From: DATHKG01 sp035489435
GTDB taxonomy: Bacteria > Bacteroidota > Bacteroidia > Chitinophagales > Chitinophagaceae
Assembly: GCA_035489435.1 (NCBI GenBank)
Contig: DATHKG010000090.1
DNA length: 64,000 bases
Direction: 5' to 3' (one strand)
The notes below the pieces were generated by a model, which saw only the letters and a list, made by a program, of their open reading frames with translations, was not told the DNA's origin and made no database searches. Position numbers and translations under genes: made by a program. Shown here piece by piece: positions 9,601 to 17,796 of this stretch. Each line of letters starts with the position of its first letter. Position 1 is the first letter of the stretch.

Positions 9601-9815
9601 AAAGCGCTGAGTTGGGTTATACTTTCAATCCCAGATTGTACAGCGGTGCCGGGATAAAAAAGATCCGCATATACGCAACAGGATTTAACCTGCTCACCTT
9701 TGCTGATTCTTTTGTAAAAGCATTTGATCCTGAAAGACTCGAAGGATTATTTAATGCTGGTTTTAACTATCCGCTTACCAAGACATTCAATTTCGGTGTT
9801 AACCTTAACTTTTAA
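6648..9815 (+). CDS. SusC-type TonB-dependent outer-membrane transporter
   Basis: This 1055-residue protein imports oligosaccharides across the outer membrane with its SusD partner, using energy from TonB. After a signal peptide ending near LLVSAQQ comes the carboxypeptidase-regulatory-like domain (RTITGKVVDQASNSPLTGV, residues about 30-115). The plug domain follows (about 120-235), with YVIDGIVRDG and SFLKDASAAIYG, then a long beta-barrel ending in an aromatic FNFGVNLNF. No STN domain precedes the plug, so it is not the type that signals to an anti-sigma factor. No ECF sigma or anti-sigma genes are present nearby. The susD gene starts 10 bp downstream. Confidence 0.95.
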   Translation: MKRPFKVSGTLLHYILLLICSFPLLVSAQQRTITGKVVDQASNSPLTGVTVSVNDTTSNIAGTITDNDGNFRITVPSSARQLVFTFVGRNPLTELINARSVINAVMTAADSELTGVIVVGYGTRRKETLTGSVTNISNKEIQTTTHVSLAQKLQGKVAGLQIRQLGGEPGTFDNMINIRGFGTPLYVIDGIVRDGSSEFQRLNPDDIESISFLKDASAAIYGFGSANGVVIVTTKKGNKGRATFNYNGVVGFQTPTDVPRMANAAEWIQMRNDAALYGTGAPFVTDEEIQKYIDGVPGYESTDWYDVALKKNAFQQQHALSASGGSEKTQYYFGFAYVDEGSFLRSNDLNYKRYNLRSNITTELTKNVKAEIFIGGRYDKRTTPGDNFFNIFKGTRVTLPTETPYANNNPMYPAVVTPSNQNPLILSDRDITGYSETVNRNLQTTVALTYSVPFVRGLFLKGVAAYDMNSYQGKDVGKPYKLYTYVNDQYIVSPQRVGTSSISNNYGNSNRLTFQAQADYSTKIAGDHAVSGTFVYEQRQDWSRDAGLRRLYEFYTIDQINAASENNQTNNGSEGQAASQSILGRVNYDYKGKYLLELAFRYMGTYSFPPESRWGFFPIVSAGWRISEEKFLQDLIPAISNLKLRGSYGEVGSFDGTIPFQWIQGFTLGGGGRYEFENGSLTNGASSPGIVNPNLSWVAAKTADIGIDIGLWQNKLTIEFDVYRRDREGLLAYRNLSLPNTFGASLPQENLNSDRTQGYDFTIGHNNRVGKFQYGISANFNYARTQNLYVERGPFTNSYDRWRNGTADRYNDLVWSYTYLGQFQNSEEISSYPIQNGDQANRRELPGDFKYQDVNNDGVIDDKDMLPLFLGANGTNDNQNPAGKNPKINYGLSFNVSYKGFDANILFQGAAMYTVRFNEVYAEVLAFRGNTPAYFYDRWHQTDPLDPKSEWIPGTWPASRFNGDVGSMYKESSVWRKDASYLRLKSAELGYTFNPRLYSGAGIKKIRIYATGFNLLTFADSFVKAFDPERLEGLFNAGFNYPLTKTFNFGVNLNF

Positions 9816-9825
9816 AAAACTGGGT

Positions 9826-11709
9826 ATGAAGAAATATATATGGTTGTGTTGCCTGGCCACTTTCAATTTTGCCGGTTGTAAAAAAATACTTGATCTGCAA
9901 CCAACAGACAAGATACAGGCAAGTGTAATTTTTGGTGATCCGCAGGGAGTCAAAATCTACATGGCAAATCTGTACTTTCAATTACCGATTGAAGACTTCA
10001 CATATTTCCGCCAGGGCTTCAATCAGAATGGTGGCGATCCGAACAACGGTGGTTTCTTACCGGCAATGGTAACGGATGAAGCTATGCACACAGAGTTTGG
10101 AGACTTTGTTGGTGATAATGATTTTCAATGGTGGGACCAGGGTTACAAGCTGATACGTGATGTGAACCTGCTCATCGATGTTATCCCGACCCTGGATATT
10201 GATGCAACGGAAAAAGCTGCCCTGACAGGTGAAAGCTCTTTCATAAAAGCCTTTGCATATTTTGCATTGGCAAAAAGATATGGCGGTGTTCCATTGATGA
10301 AGACCTCGCAGGTCTATGAAGGGGACGCTGATGCGCTGAAGGTTCCGAGGAGCACTGAAAAAGAGACATGGGATTATGTATTTGAACTCTGTGATCTTGC
10401 TATTCAAAATCTTGGTACTGAAAAAGGCAGGCGTGCTTCAAAATGGACAGCATATGCACTGAAATCCAGGGCCGCTTTGCATGCTGCTTCAATTGCAAAA
10501 TTCGGCAATCTTGCGCCACTATCCGGCAACGCTGTTACACAGAAACTAGTTGGCCTCGAGGCCTCCGTTGCTAATGCGTACTACAAATTATCTATGGATG
10601 CTTCCCAGGCAATCATGACTTCGGGGCAGTATTCATTGTTTCGCCCCACACCAGCAAATCCTACAGAAGCTGCGGAAAACTATCGTATGATTTTTCAGGA
10701 TCCTAACGGTGCATCTTCGGAAGCAATATTCATCAAAGGTTTTACTCTTCCCGGAAACAACCAGGGACACAATTATGATATCTGGTTTCAGCCCGCACAG
10801 GCTGCGAACGGCTGGCCGCATCCAGGTCGTATGAACCCTACTCTTGACCTGGTTGACGTTTATGAAAACTACACAACACCGGGATTGAGTTCACCCGTTG
10901 TAACGACCGTTGATGGTAATACCACGGATTATAATGGATACAGTGCCGCAAAAAATTATATCAGGTATGATAATACCAACGACATCTTTAAAGATAAAGA
11001 TGCAAGATTGTGGGGCACAACCATTTTGCCGGGAACTAACTGGAAGAACACACCCATCATTATCCAGGCAGGATACGTAAAACCCGATGGCTCTGCAGTG
11101 ATCAGGACCAAAGATCAGATTACCATTGGTACCGAAACTTTTCACACCTATGGCGCTGCTTCAACCAGTCAGTACTCAGGTTTTGACACCTATGGTGGCA
11201 ACAATACACGCACGGGATTTTCATTCAGAAAATTCATGAATCAATCCGGTCCGATTGTGCCTGGCTGGAACCAAAGCACAACAGATTTTATTGAATTCAG
11301 GTATGCAGAGATTCTCCTGAACTACGCAGAGGCCGTTATAGAAAGCGGAACAGGAGATGTTACCACAGCAGCAAAAGCAATGAATGATATTCGCAAACGT
11401 GCCGGCCATACAGGAGATATACCTTTAACGAGCGCAAACCTTCAGCGCGAAAGAAGGGTTGAACTTGCTTTTGAAAACAAAAGATTCTGGGATCTGATCC
11501 GCAGAAGGGAATATCATTCCCAGTTTAATAACCGCATGATGCACTCCCTTTTGCCTTTACAAGACCTGCGGGCATTGCCGGCTAAGAAATACATATTCGT
11601 AAGAGTTAATGTTCCGAATTCGAATCCAAGAACATTCGAACCAAAATCGTATTACCGGTATATTCCAGGCATTGGTTCTAACGGGCTCGTACAAAATCCA
11701 CAATACTGA
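9826..11709 (+). CDS. SusD/RagB-type nutrient-binding lipoprotein
   Basis: This is a 627-residue surface lipoprotein that caps the SusC barrel and captures glycans. The start at 9826 (MKKYIWLCCLATFNFAGCKK) gives a lipoprotein signal peptide with a Cys at the lipobox. An upstream in-frame start would overlap susC and was rejected. Family marks include the ESSFIKAFAYFALAKRYGGVP segment of the TPR-like region, the C-terminal FIEFRYAEILLNYAEAV, RRVELAFENKRFWDLIRR, and a final LVQNPQY, close to the usual QNPGY ending. It forms an operon with susC (10 bp upstream) and the DUF3823 gene (13 bp downstream). Confidence 0.96.
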   Translation: MKKYIWLCCLATFNFAGCKKILDLQPTDKIQASVIFGDPQGVKIYMANLYFQLPIEDFTYFRQGFNQNGGDPNNGGFLPAMVTDEAMHTEFGDFVGDNDFQWWDQGYKLIRDVNLLIDVIPTLDIDATEKAALTGESSFIKAFAYFALAKRYGGVPLMKTSQVYEGDADALKVPRSTEKETWDYVFELCDLAIQNLGTEKGRRASKWTAYALKSRAALHAASIAKFGNLAPLSGNAVTQKLVGLEASVANAYYKLSMDASQAIMTSGQYSLFRPTPANPTEAAENYRMIFQDPNGASSEAIFIKGFTLPGNNQGHNYDIWFQPAQAANGWPHPGRMNPTLDLVDVYENYTTPGLSSPVVTTVDGNTTDYNGYSAAKNYIRYDNTNDIFKDKDARLWGTTILPGTNWKNTPIIIQAGYVKPDGSAVIRTKDQITIGTETFHTYGAASTSQYSGFDTYGGNNTRTGFSFRKFMNQSGPIVPGWNQSTTDFIEFRYAEILLNYAEAVIESGTGDVTTAAKAMNDIRKRAGHTGDIPLTSANLQRERRVELAFENKRFWDLIRRREYHSQFNNRMMHSLLPLQDLRALPAKKYIFVRVNVPNSNPRTFEPKSYYRYIPGIGSNGLVQNPQY

Positions 11710-11722
11710 TAAAAAAAAATGT

Positions 11723-12406
11723 ATGAAAAATATAATGCTGATTTCTTTAATAGTTGTTGTTGCATTTTCATCCTGTAAAAAGGACAACTACGATGGTCCA
11801 ACCGCGGGCCTCTCAGGTAAATTTATCGATGCAAAAACAGGCGAACTGGTTCAACAGGATATCATCCGCGGAACGCAGATCGAAATGATTGAACATGGCT
11901 ATGATCCGGTTTCGCCACAATTCCTTATCGTGAAAACAGATGGCACCTACGACAATAGCCTGCTGTTTGCAAATACCTATACCGTGCGCCCTGTCCGCGG
12001 AAACTTTATAACACTCGAATCACAAGAGTTGCCTATAACCGGGAAAACAGTGTTGGATTTTACAGTTACTCCTTATATCAGGGTGCTAAGTCCAAAGGTT
12101 GAGCGCGTTGGTACAAAGATCATTGCTACCTTTCGTTTAGAACAACAGGTCGTAAATGAAGTACAGAAGATCGGGTTGTATGCACACTCAGACTCGAGGG
12201 TGGGCGAACCGATGCGATTACTGGCATCAGAAAAACAGCTTAATGCAGTTTCAAACCCTGCAACAACATATTCCGTTGAAATTGATCTTCCTTCAAACAA
12301 CACCACATTAAAAACGGGCAATTCTTATTATTTCCGGATTGGCGCATTGATCGGTGTGGGCGAAGCAAAATTAAATTATGCACCGGCCGTGAAGATCGCG
12401 ATATAG
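11723..12406 (+). CDS. DUF3823 domain lipoprotein of the Sus locus
   Basis: This is a 227-residue predicted lipoprotein. MKNIMLISLIVVVAFSSCKK gives a short lipobox signal with Cys at about residue 18. The next segment, GLSGKFIDAKTGELVQQD, is the immunoglobulin-like or carboxypeptidase-regulatory-like fold typical of DUF3823. Proteins of this family are commonly found directly after SusD in Bacteroidota glycan loci and are thought to be accessory surface glycan-binding proteins, though the precise role is not established. The start at 11723 is chosen because longer frames begin inside susD. The gap to susD is 13 bp, so it is in the operon. Confidence 0.85.
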   Translation: MKNIMLISLIVVVAFSSCKKDNYDGPTAGLSGKFIDAKTGELVQQDIIRGTQIEMIEHGYDPVSPQFLIVKTDGTYDNSLLFANTYTVRPVRGNFITLESQELPITGKTVLDFTVTPYIRVLSPKVERVGTKIIATFRLEQQVVNEVQKIGLYAHSDSRVGEPMRLLASEKQLNAVSNPATTYSVEIDLPSNNTTLKTGNSYYFRIGALIGVGEAKLNYAPAVKIAI

Positions 12407-12460
12407 ATTTGCAAAGCTTTTATCCAAGTTGAATAGCCCTTCGATTTCAATTACTATTTC

Positions 12461-13849
12461 ATGGAGCGTCTGTCGTTGGCTGCTGCTATCGCCAGCGCCC
12501 CTTCATCAAAACTCAGCATTTTGAAAACCATCATATCGGTATTGCTCGCTGTTTTTATCATCACAATAGCCTGCACAAAAAAGACCGGAGTAGACCAAAC
12601 TCCCGGGGAGCCTGAGACACCCGTTGTACCTGAAGTAGTTTATGACGAAACAGGCTGTCTTTTCAAATCATATAGTAACCTGGTGATGGCGGGATACCAG
12701 GGCTGGTTCGCTGCTGAAGGCGACGAATCCCAAAGAGGATGGTATCATTATCAAAACCGGTCCTGTGGTGGATTAGCACCGGGCTGCTCGGGTGTTGACT
12801 TCTGGCCGGACATGACGGAATACACAAAAAAATATATATCTCCTTTTAAAAATGCAGATGGTTCCCCCACTTATTTGTATAGTCCGTACGATGAAGAAAC
12901 AATAGATCTTCATTTTAAATGGATGAAAGATTATGGAATAGATGGCGTGTTTATGCAGCGATTCGTTGTTGAGATAAAAGAATCAAATCCAAAAGGAAAA
13001 AGGCATTTCAACAAGGTGCTGGCAAATGCGTTGAAGGCCGCAAAAAAATATGATCGCGCCATTTGTATCATGTATGATCTCAGTGGTTGTACATCTGAGG
13101 ATGTAGCCTATGTGGAGCAGGATTGGAAAGAACTGCAACAGCTGTTTTCTATATTTGACAACAAACAGCATCCTACTTATATAAGACATAATGGTAAGCC
13201 CCTGCTTTCGATATGGGGAATAGGTTTTAATGATAACAGGAAATATACAATCGCCGATGTAGATAAACTTGTATCAAAAATCAAAGGACCAGATAAAAAG
13301 ATTTCGCTGATGTTGGGTGTGCCTTATTACTGGCGTTCACTAAGTCGTGATACAGAAAATTCCTCATTACTTCATAACCTTATCAAAAAAGGAGACATCG
13401 TGATGCCGTGGGCAGTTGGAAGATATAGTAATGATAGTTACAGCAATATAGCCGGTGTTGAATTAGCCGGGGATATTTTATGGGCAAAAAATAATAAAAT
13501 CGATTATGTGCCGCTGGTGTTTCCCGGTTTTAGCTGGGGAAACCTGAAAAATGATGAAGCCTCTTATAATTCTATTCCAAGACTTCAAGGTGAATTCTTA
13601 TGGAAGCAGGTAGCCGGCGCCAAACTCGCCGGGGCTCAATCTTTATATGTAGCAATGTTTGATGAGATAGATGAAGGAACGGCTATATACAAATGCGCCA
13701 ATGAGAAAGACCTACCATTGCATGGTACTAAGAAGTTTATTGGTATTGAAAATGATTTGAGCTCCGATTATTATCTGTGGCTCACGGGTAAAGCTGGTCA
13801 ATGGTTTCATGGACAAGAAGGTTTTAGTGTTTCCAAACCTGTCAGGTGA
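12461..13849 (+). CDS. GH71/99-like glycoside hydrolase, lipoprotein
   Basis: This is a 462-residue protein of the group often labelled glycoside hydrolase family 71/99-like. The N-terminus has a hydrophobic stretch followed by ITIACTKK, a plausible lipobox, so it is probably anchored in the outer membrane. Conserved blocks shared with the next gene are VMAGYQGWF, DLHFKWMKDYGIDGVFMQRF, IMYDLSG, HNGKPLLSIWGIGF, LMLGVPYYW and MFDEIDEGTAIYK. The DE..E motif near the end is a candidate for catalytic acids. GH99 enzymes cleave internal alpha-mannosidic bonds, which would fit the GH92 gene in the same locus. The exact substrate cannot be read from sequence. Confidence 0.8.
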   Translation: MERLSLAAAIASAPSSKLSILKTIISVLLAVFIITIACTKKTGVDQTPGEPETPVVPEVVYDETGCLFKSYSNLVMAGYQGWFAAEGDESQRGWYHYQNRSCGGLAPGCSGVDFWPDMTEYTKKYISPFKNADGSPTYLYSPYDEETIDLHFKWMKDYGIDGVFMQRFVVEIKESNPKGKRHFNKVLANALKAAKKYDRAICIMYDLSGCTSEDVAYVEQDWKELQQLFSIFDNKQHPTYIRHNGKPLLSIWGIGFNDNRKYTIADVDKLVSKIKGPDKKISLMLGVPYYWRSLSRDTENSSLLHNLIKKGDIVMPWAVGRYSNDSYSNIAGVELAGDILWAKNNKIDYVPLVFPGFSWGNLKNDEASYNSIPRLQGEFLWKQVAGAKLAGAQSLYVAMFDEIDEGTAIYKCANEKDLPLHGTKKFIGIENDLSSDYYLWLTGKAGQWFHGQEGFSVSKPVR

Positions 13850-13901
13850 TGATATTTATCAGCCTTCATTTAACTTTTAGAGTAAATAATTATAAGCAGA
13901 A

Positions 13902-15173
13902 ATGAACTATAAAATCTTCACGTTCCTTGGAATTTCGTTCTTATTGAACCAGGTTCTAATAGCACAGTCGAAACATAACATACAAACCAACTACCCTTCG
14001 TATAAGGGTCTCGTAATGGCTGGTTACCAGGGCTGGTTCCGTGCCCAGGGAGATGGTTCACAAACTAAAAATTTTGCTTATGGTAATGAGCAAAAATCGG
14101 GGATCGATATGTGGCCTGATTTGTCTGAATATGAAAAGACGTATGAAACTACATGGAAACTTTCCGATGGCAAAAATGCAAGATTTTTCAGCTCCCTTGA
14201 TAAAAGCACTGTTGATCTGCATTTCAAATGGATGAAAGACTATGATGTTGATGGAGTGTTTATGCAAAGGTTTTTTAATAATGCAAAGAGGCAGGATCGC
14301 GAGTCAGCTTCGATTCTGCGGAATGCTTTTGCCGCTGCCTCGGCCAACAATCGCGCTATTGGAATTATGTATGACCTGTCTGGCCTGAAAGGCTCCGGCG
14401 AAGACTGTTCTGTGATAATTGAAGACTGGAAATATCTGGTGGACAGTTTAAGGGTCACCAACCAGGATGGTAATAAAACTTATATCCATCACAATGGAAA
14501 GCCTTTGGTCACTATCTGGGGTATAGGCTTTCCTGACCGGCCATACAATATCAGGAAAATAGGATTGGAAAAACTTATCGACTTTCTGAAAAATGATCCC
14601 GTCTACGGTGGTTGTTCAATTATGCTTGGCGTTCCGGCATTCTGGAGAACGTTAAACGCAGATTGCATTAGCGACCCATATCTGCATGACATTATAAAGT
14701 CAGCCGATATCGTTCTTCCCTGGAACGTGCAACGTTATTCTCCATTGCTACATAACGATATGGACAGATTGCGCGATAATATACTGGAAGATCTGAAATG
14801 GTGCAGACAAAACCAGGTTGATTATGTTCCTTGTATTAGTCCTGGTTTCAGTTGGCATAACCTGAGCAGGTACGAATTTCCTGACGATGTAAAACCTGTT
14901 GGCTCAATACCCAGGCAGGGTGGACGCTTTTATTGGCAACAAATTACTACGGCTTTGAATGCAGGTGCATCGATGTTATACGTGGCCATGTTTGATGAAG
15001 TGAATGAAGCAACTGCTATCTTTAAAACCACTGATACACCACCTGTAAGTAAGGTAACATCATTCATAACGATGGACGGTAAACCCTCGGATCACTATTT
15101 ATGGCTGACCGGTGAAGCGGCAAAAATGTTACGAAACAAGAAACCGATAACGATGAAAATGCCGGAACGATGA
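13902..15173 (+). CDS. GH71/99-like glycoside hydrolase, secreted paralog
   Basis: This is a 423-residue tandem paralog of the preceding gene. It has a standard signal peptide (MNYKIFTFLGISFLLNQVLIAQ) without a lipobox, so it is probably periplasmic, whereas its neighbour appears lipid-anchored. It retains all shared blocks: VMAGYQGWF, STVDLHFKWMKDYDVDGVFM, IMYDLSG, HNGKPLVTIWGIGF, IMLGVPAFW, MFDEVNEATAIFK and DHYLWLTG. The pair probably arose by duplication and then separated by location. It is the last gene of the glycan locus; a strong hairpin follows 90 bp downstream. Confidence 0.8.
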   Translation: MNYKIFTFLGISFLLNQVLIAQSKHNIQTNYPSYKGLVMAGYQGWFRAQGDGSQTKNFAYGNEQKSGIDMWPDLSEYEKTYETTWKLSDGKNARFFSSLDKSTVDLHFKWMKDYDVDGVFMQRFFNNAKRQDRESASILRNAFAAASANNRAIGIMYDLSGLKGSGEDCSVIIEDWKYLVDSLRVTNQDGNKTYIHHNGKPLVTIWGIGFPDRPYNIRKIGLEKLIDFLKNDPVYGGCSIMLGVPAFWRTLNADCISDPYLHDIIKSADIVLPWNVQRYSPLLHNDMDRLRDNILEDLKWCRQNQVDYVPCISPGFSWHNLSRYEFPDDVKPVGSIPRQGGRFYWQQITTALNAGASMLYVAMFDEVNEATAIFKTTDTPPVSKVTSFITMDGKPSDHYLWLTGEAAKMLRNKKPITMKMPER

Positions 15174-15263
15174 ATACTCTCTATCAATCAATGCGCTGCA
15201 ATTGCAAATATTCAGACTGCAAAATTTCATAAAAGAACCAGCCGCATCATCAGTAAAAAGTAA

Positions 15264-15293
15264 ATGGGTCCTTCCGCGCGTGGAAGGACCCAT
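15264..15293. terminator. hairpin after the glycan-utilisation operon
   Basis: ATGGGTCCTTCC and GGAAGGACCCAT form a perfect 12-bp stem around a 6-base loop (GCGCGT). It lies 90 bp after the last glycosidase gene. No run of T follows the stem, so termination would not be of the classical intrinsic kind. It may instead stabilise the transcript end. Confidence 0.6.
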
Positions 15294-15313
15294 CTGTATG
15301 GTTGGATATAAAG

Positions 15314-16000
15314 ATGAAAGAGGGTTGGCGCTTTTCTATGGATTTCCAGGCAGACAGCTTAACCGACGGTATTCCAGGAGGCCCACTGGAACAAACCTTT
15401 GGAAGCATCATACTAAATGAAGCAGGCTATAAAAGAACTAGGAATCAAGTCACCTGTTATTGGTAAACAAATACTTTGGGACCGGGTTGCGGATACAAGT
15501 TATTATCTTAATGTAGTTGGTGTAGCAAGGGATTTTAATTTCACTTCTTTGAGAAATACCATAAAACCATTTGGTTTTATGGTAAGTCCGCGAGCAAACG
15601 GAACCATGATTGTTAAACTCTCCGGAAAAAATATAACCACAACTTTGTCTGCAATCCAACAGAAATGGAAGGCCTGCTGGGCCTTGCGACCTTCGCCGCT
15701 CAACAACGCGTAAAGGAAATCGGGATCCGTAAAGTTCTGGGTGCATCTGTTGCAGGTGTGGTTGCTCTGCTTTCCAAAGACTTTCTCAAGCTCGTTTTTA
15801 TTTCGTTCGTGATTGCGTTACCGGTTGGCTGGTACGCTGTAACGAAGTGGCTGCAGGATTTCGCTTACCGGGTTGAAGTGAAATGGTGGGTGTTCCCCGT
15901 AGCAGCAATCCTTGCTATCCTGGTTGCGGTTCTTACCATTTCGTTTCAAACTATAAAAGCCGCTTTAGCCAATCCTGTCAAAAATTTACGGACCGAGTAA
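15314..16000 (+). pseudogene. decayed 3' end of a MacB/FtsX-type ABC transporter permease
   Basis: Three pieces of one permease are readable in order but in two frames. The first, from 15314, reads KEGWRFSMDFQADSLTDG and IILNEA, resembling the periplasmic domain. The frame then shifts near 15425 and continues as IKELGIKSPVIGKQIL and NVVGVARDFNFTSLRNTIKP. Near 15672 it changes frame again into GLLGLATFAAQQRVKEIGIR and ends at ANPVKNLRTE. At this second junction roughly 50-60 codons normally found between the two conserved parts are missing. The first half of the gene, including the first membrane segment, is absent. I infer a deleted and frameshifted fossil, not a functional gene. Confidence 0.85.
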
Positions 16001-16006
16001 TTACAT

Positions 16007-16171
16007 CTCAACTCCATATTTACTCAAGGAGGTCACAAAATGATTAACCATCTCTACCGGGGGCGGTCCCTGCAGCATTGGCTTCGCAAACCCACCCGGC
16101 GCCGGTTCGCTGTTATCCCAGAACCATTTGTCCAGCCTGGCAGTTAACCCGACTACAAAGTCAGTTTAACT
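16007..16171 (-). pseudogene. C-terminal fragment of an unidentified protein
   Basis: On the minus strand a stop-to-stop frame of about 54 codons reads DFVVGLTARLDKWFWDN, then APGGFAKPMLQGPPPVEM and HFVTSLSKYGVEM before a stop. It has no start codon and is richer in G and C than its surroundings. Its composition is protein-like and includes Trp-Phe-Trp. I take it for the tail of a lost gene but do not recognise the family. The call is weak. Confidence 0.35.
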
Positions 16172-16213
16172 TACTATATTTACAAAATCAATATTTATGA
16201 AACGGGATATTTT

Positions 16214-16639
16214 ATGGATGAATATGTAAATACCGGTGTTTATCTGCGTATACTTTGGGATGAACTGCGTTATAATATGGAACTTCAACTAAACAAAAAA
16301 GGCTACCATGACGTGACGCCTTCACATGGATGGGTATTGCATAATATCAAAGATACAGGGAGCCGGGTTACCAAATTAGCGACGATGGCGAAGATCACGA
16401 AACAAAGTATGAGTGCACTGGCCTGGCAGATGGAAGAAGCCGGGTATATTAAACGAAAGCCAGACCCATCTGACAAAAGAGCTTCACTTTTGGTGCTTAC
16501 CAGCAAAGGAAAAAAGATGAAAGAGTTAGGGCAGACAATCAACCGGGAATTTGAAGAACAGTGGCAGAAAAAATTGGGTGATAAAGATTATCACACATTA
16601 AGATTACTGTTACAAAAGCTTTCAGAAAACAATGTTTGA
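16214..16639 (+). CDS. MarR family transcriptional regulator
   Basis: This is a 141-residue protein with the winged-helix layout of MarR. The DNA-recognition region reads VTKLATMAKITKQSMSALAWQ, and the wing contains the signature YIKRKPDPSDKRASLLVLTSKG. The length is normal for the family. It starts 20 bp before the next gene's spacer and is probably co-transcribed with the membrane protein that follows, which might be its regulated target. The ligand is unknown. The ATG at 16214 fits the usual MarR N-terminus. Confidence 0.9.
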   Translation: MDEYVNTGVYLRILWDELRYNMELQLNKKGYHDVTPSHGWVLHNIKDTGSRVTKLATMAKITKQSMSALAWQMEEAGYIKRKPDPSDKRASLLVLTSKGKKMKELGQTINREFEEQWQKKLGDKDYHTLRLLLQKLSENNV

Positions 16640-16658
16640 CGAAATATAAATCCATTTT

Positions 16659-17687
16659 ATGTTTAACAATGTTGTATTGGATGTTTTCATGGGTTTGATC
16701 TTTATTTACCTGCTTTATAGTTTATTAGCCAGCATCGTTCAGGAATTTATAGCAGGTCGCCTGAACCTGCGGGCAAGAATGTTGCAGAAAGCCATCAGGC
16801 GGATGTTGGAGGATCATGCATCTCCCACCGGTAATGCATTTCAGCGTTCCACTTTCTATAATTATTTTTTTGAACTCGTTGAAAACATAAGGCGGTTTTT
16901 TAAACCATTCCGTGATAATGAATTATTTGCCAGAAAATTTTACAATCAGCCTGGCATAAAATACCTGGGTGAGGACAAAGCGTTTAGCAAACCGGCATAT
17001 CTGCGTCCACAAAATTTTTCATTCACCATTATCCGGTTGTTACGTGGACCCGATTATGATGGAAGTACTCAAAACGAAGCGGAGTTAATCAAAAATACAC
17101 TTGACAAAAACACGCTTAATATAACAGCTGAAACGCTGTACCAGTTCCGGAGTTTATTCGCTGACGCAAGGCAGGATGTGTCTGAATTCAGGAACCGGCT
17201 TGATGAATGGTTTGATGAAACTATGCAGCGGACCAATGGTTGGTACAAGCAACAAACCCAGACTATATTACTTTTTATAGGTTTTTTTATTGCAGTTATA
17301 TTTAATGTTGATACTGTTGCGATAACAAAAATACTTTCGAAAGATAAAAAAGTAAGAGAACAGATTGTTCAGCTTGCTTTTAACAATAAGATCAATCCTG
17401 ATTCAGTTTATTTGATGCTGGCAGAGGACGCTTCTTCTACTCAACATCTTTTTGGTTTAGAACATTCCAACAGCCGGATTTACCAGGCTAACCCTGCTTT
17501 GAAGACTGGAGGCTGGATTATCACGGCATTGGCTATTTCCCTTGGAGCACCTTTCTGGTTTGATCTCTTAAATAAAGTAACACAGGTCCGTAGTTCAGGG
17601 TCCAGGGTTCCGACCGGTAAATTATCGTCCCATCAGCTACGAACAAACACTGAACCCGGGGACAACAGTAAAGAGGAAAGTCCGTGA
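16659..17687 (+). CDS. conserved membrane protein of unknown function
   Basis: This is a 342-residue protein. The N-terminus has a membrane helix (DVFMGLIFIYLLYSLLASI), followed by a charged cytoplasmic segment with RARMLQKAIRRML. A second helix lies near residue 205 (TILLFIGFFIAVIF) and a third near residue 285 (WIITALAISLGAPFWFDLL). The C-terminus is a polar tail rich in Ser and Gly. I have seen this architecture in uncharacterised Bacteroidota proteins but know no function. It begins 19 bp after the marR-like gene, so the two are likely an operon. Confidence 0.75.
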   Translation: MFNNVVLDVFMGLIFIYLLYSLLASIVQEFIAGRLNLRARMLQKAIRRMLEDHASPTGNAFQRSTFYNYFFELVENIRRFFKPFRDNELFARKFYNQPGIKYLGEDKAFSKPAYLRPQNFSFTIIRLLRGPDYDGSTQNEAELIKNTLDKNTLNITAETLYQFRSLFADARQDVSEFRNRLDEWFDETMQRTNGWYKQQTQTILLFIGFFIAVIFNVDTVAITKILSKDKKVREQIVQLAFNNKINPDSVYLMLAEDASSTQHLFGLEHSNSRIYQANPALKTGGWIITALAISLGAPFWFDLLNKVTQVRSSGSRVPTGKLSSHQLRTNTEPGDNSKEESP

Positions 17688-17796
17688 CTAATTTGAATTT
17701 CTATGCCCCGATCAATTGTCGCCAGATACCAGATATAACGATCGATAGACTCACGATCAGGTGTTATTTCTAAGCTGCATGAAGTTTTTCGTTCGA

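Noticed and set aside
15202..15420. Separate 72-codon gene before the permease fossil
   Set aside because: It runs through the terminator hairpin, and the frame next to it gives the permease-like sequence.
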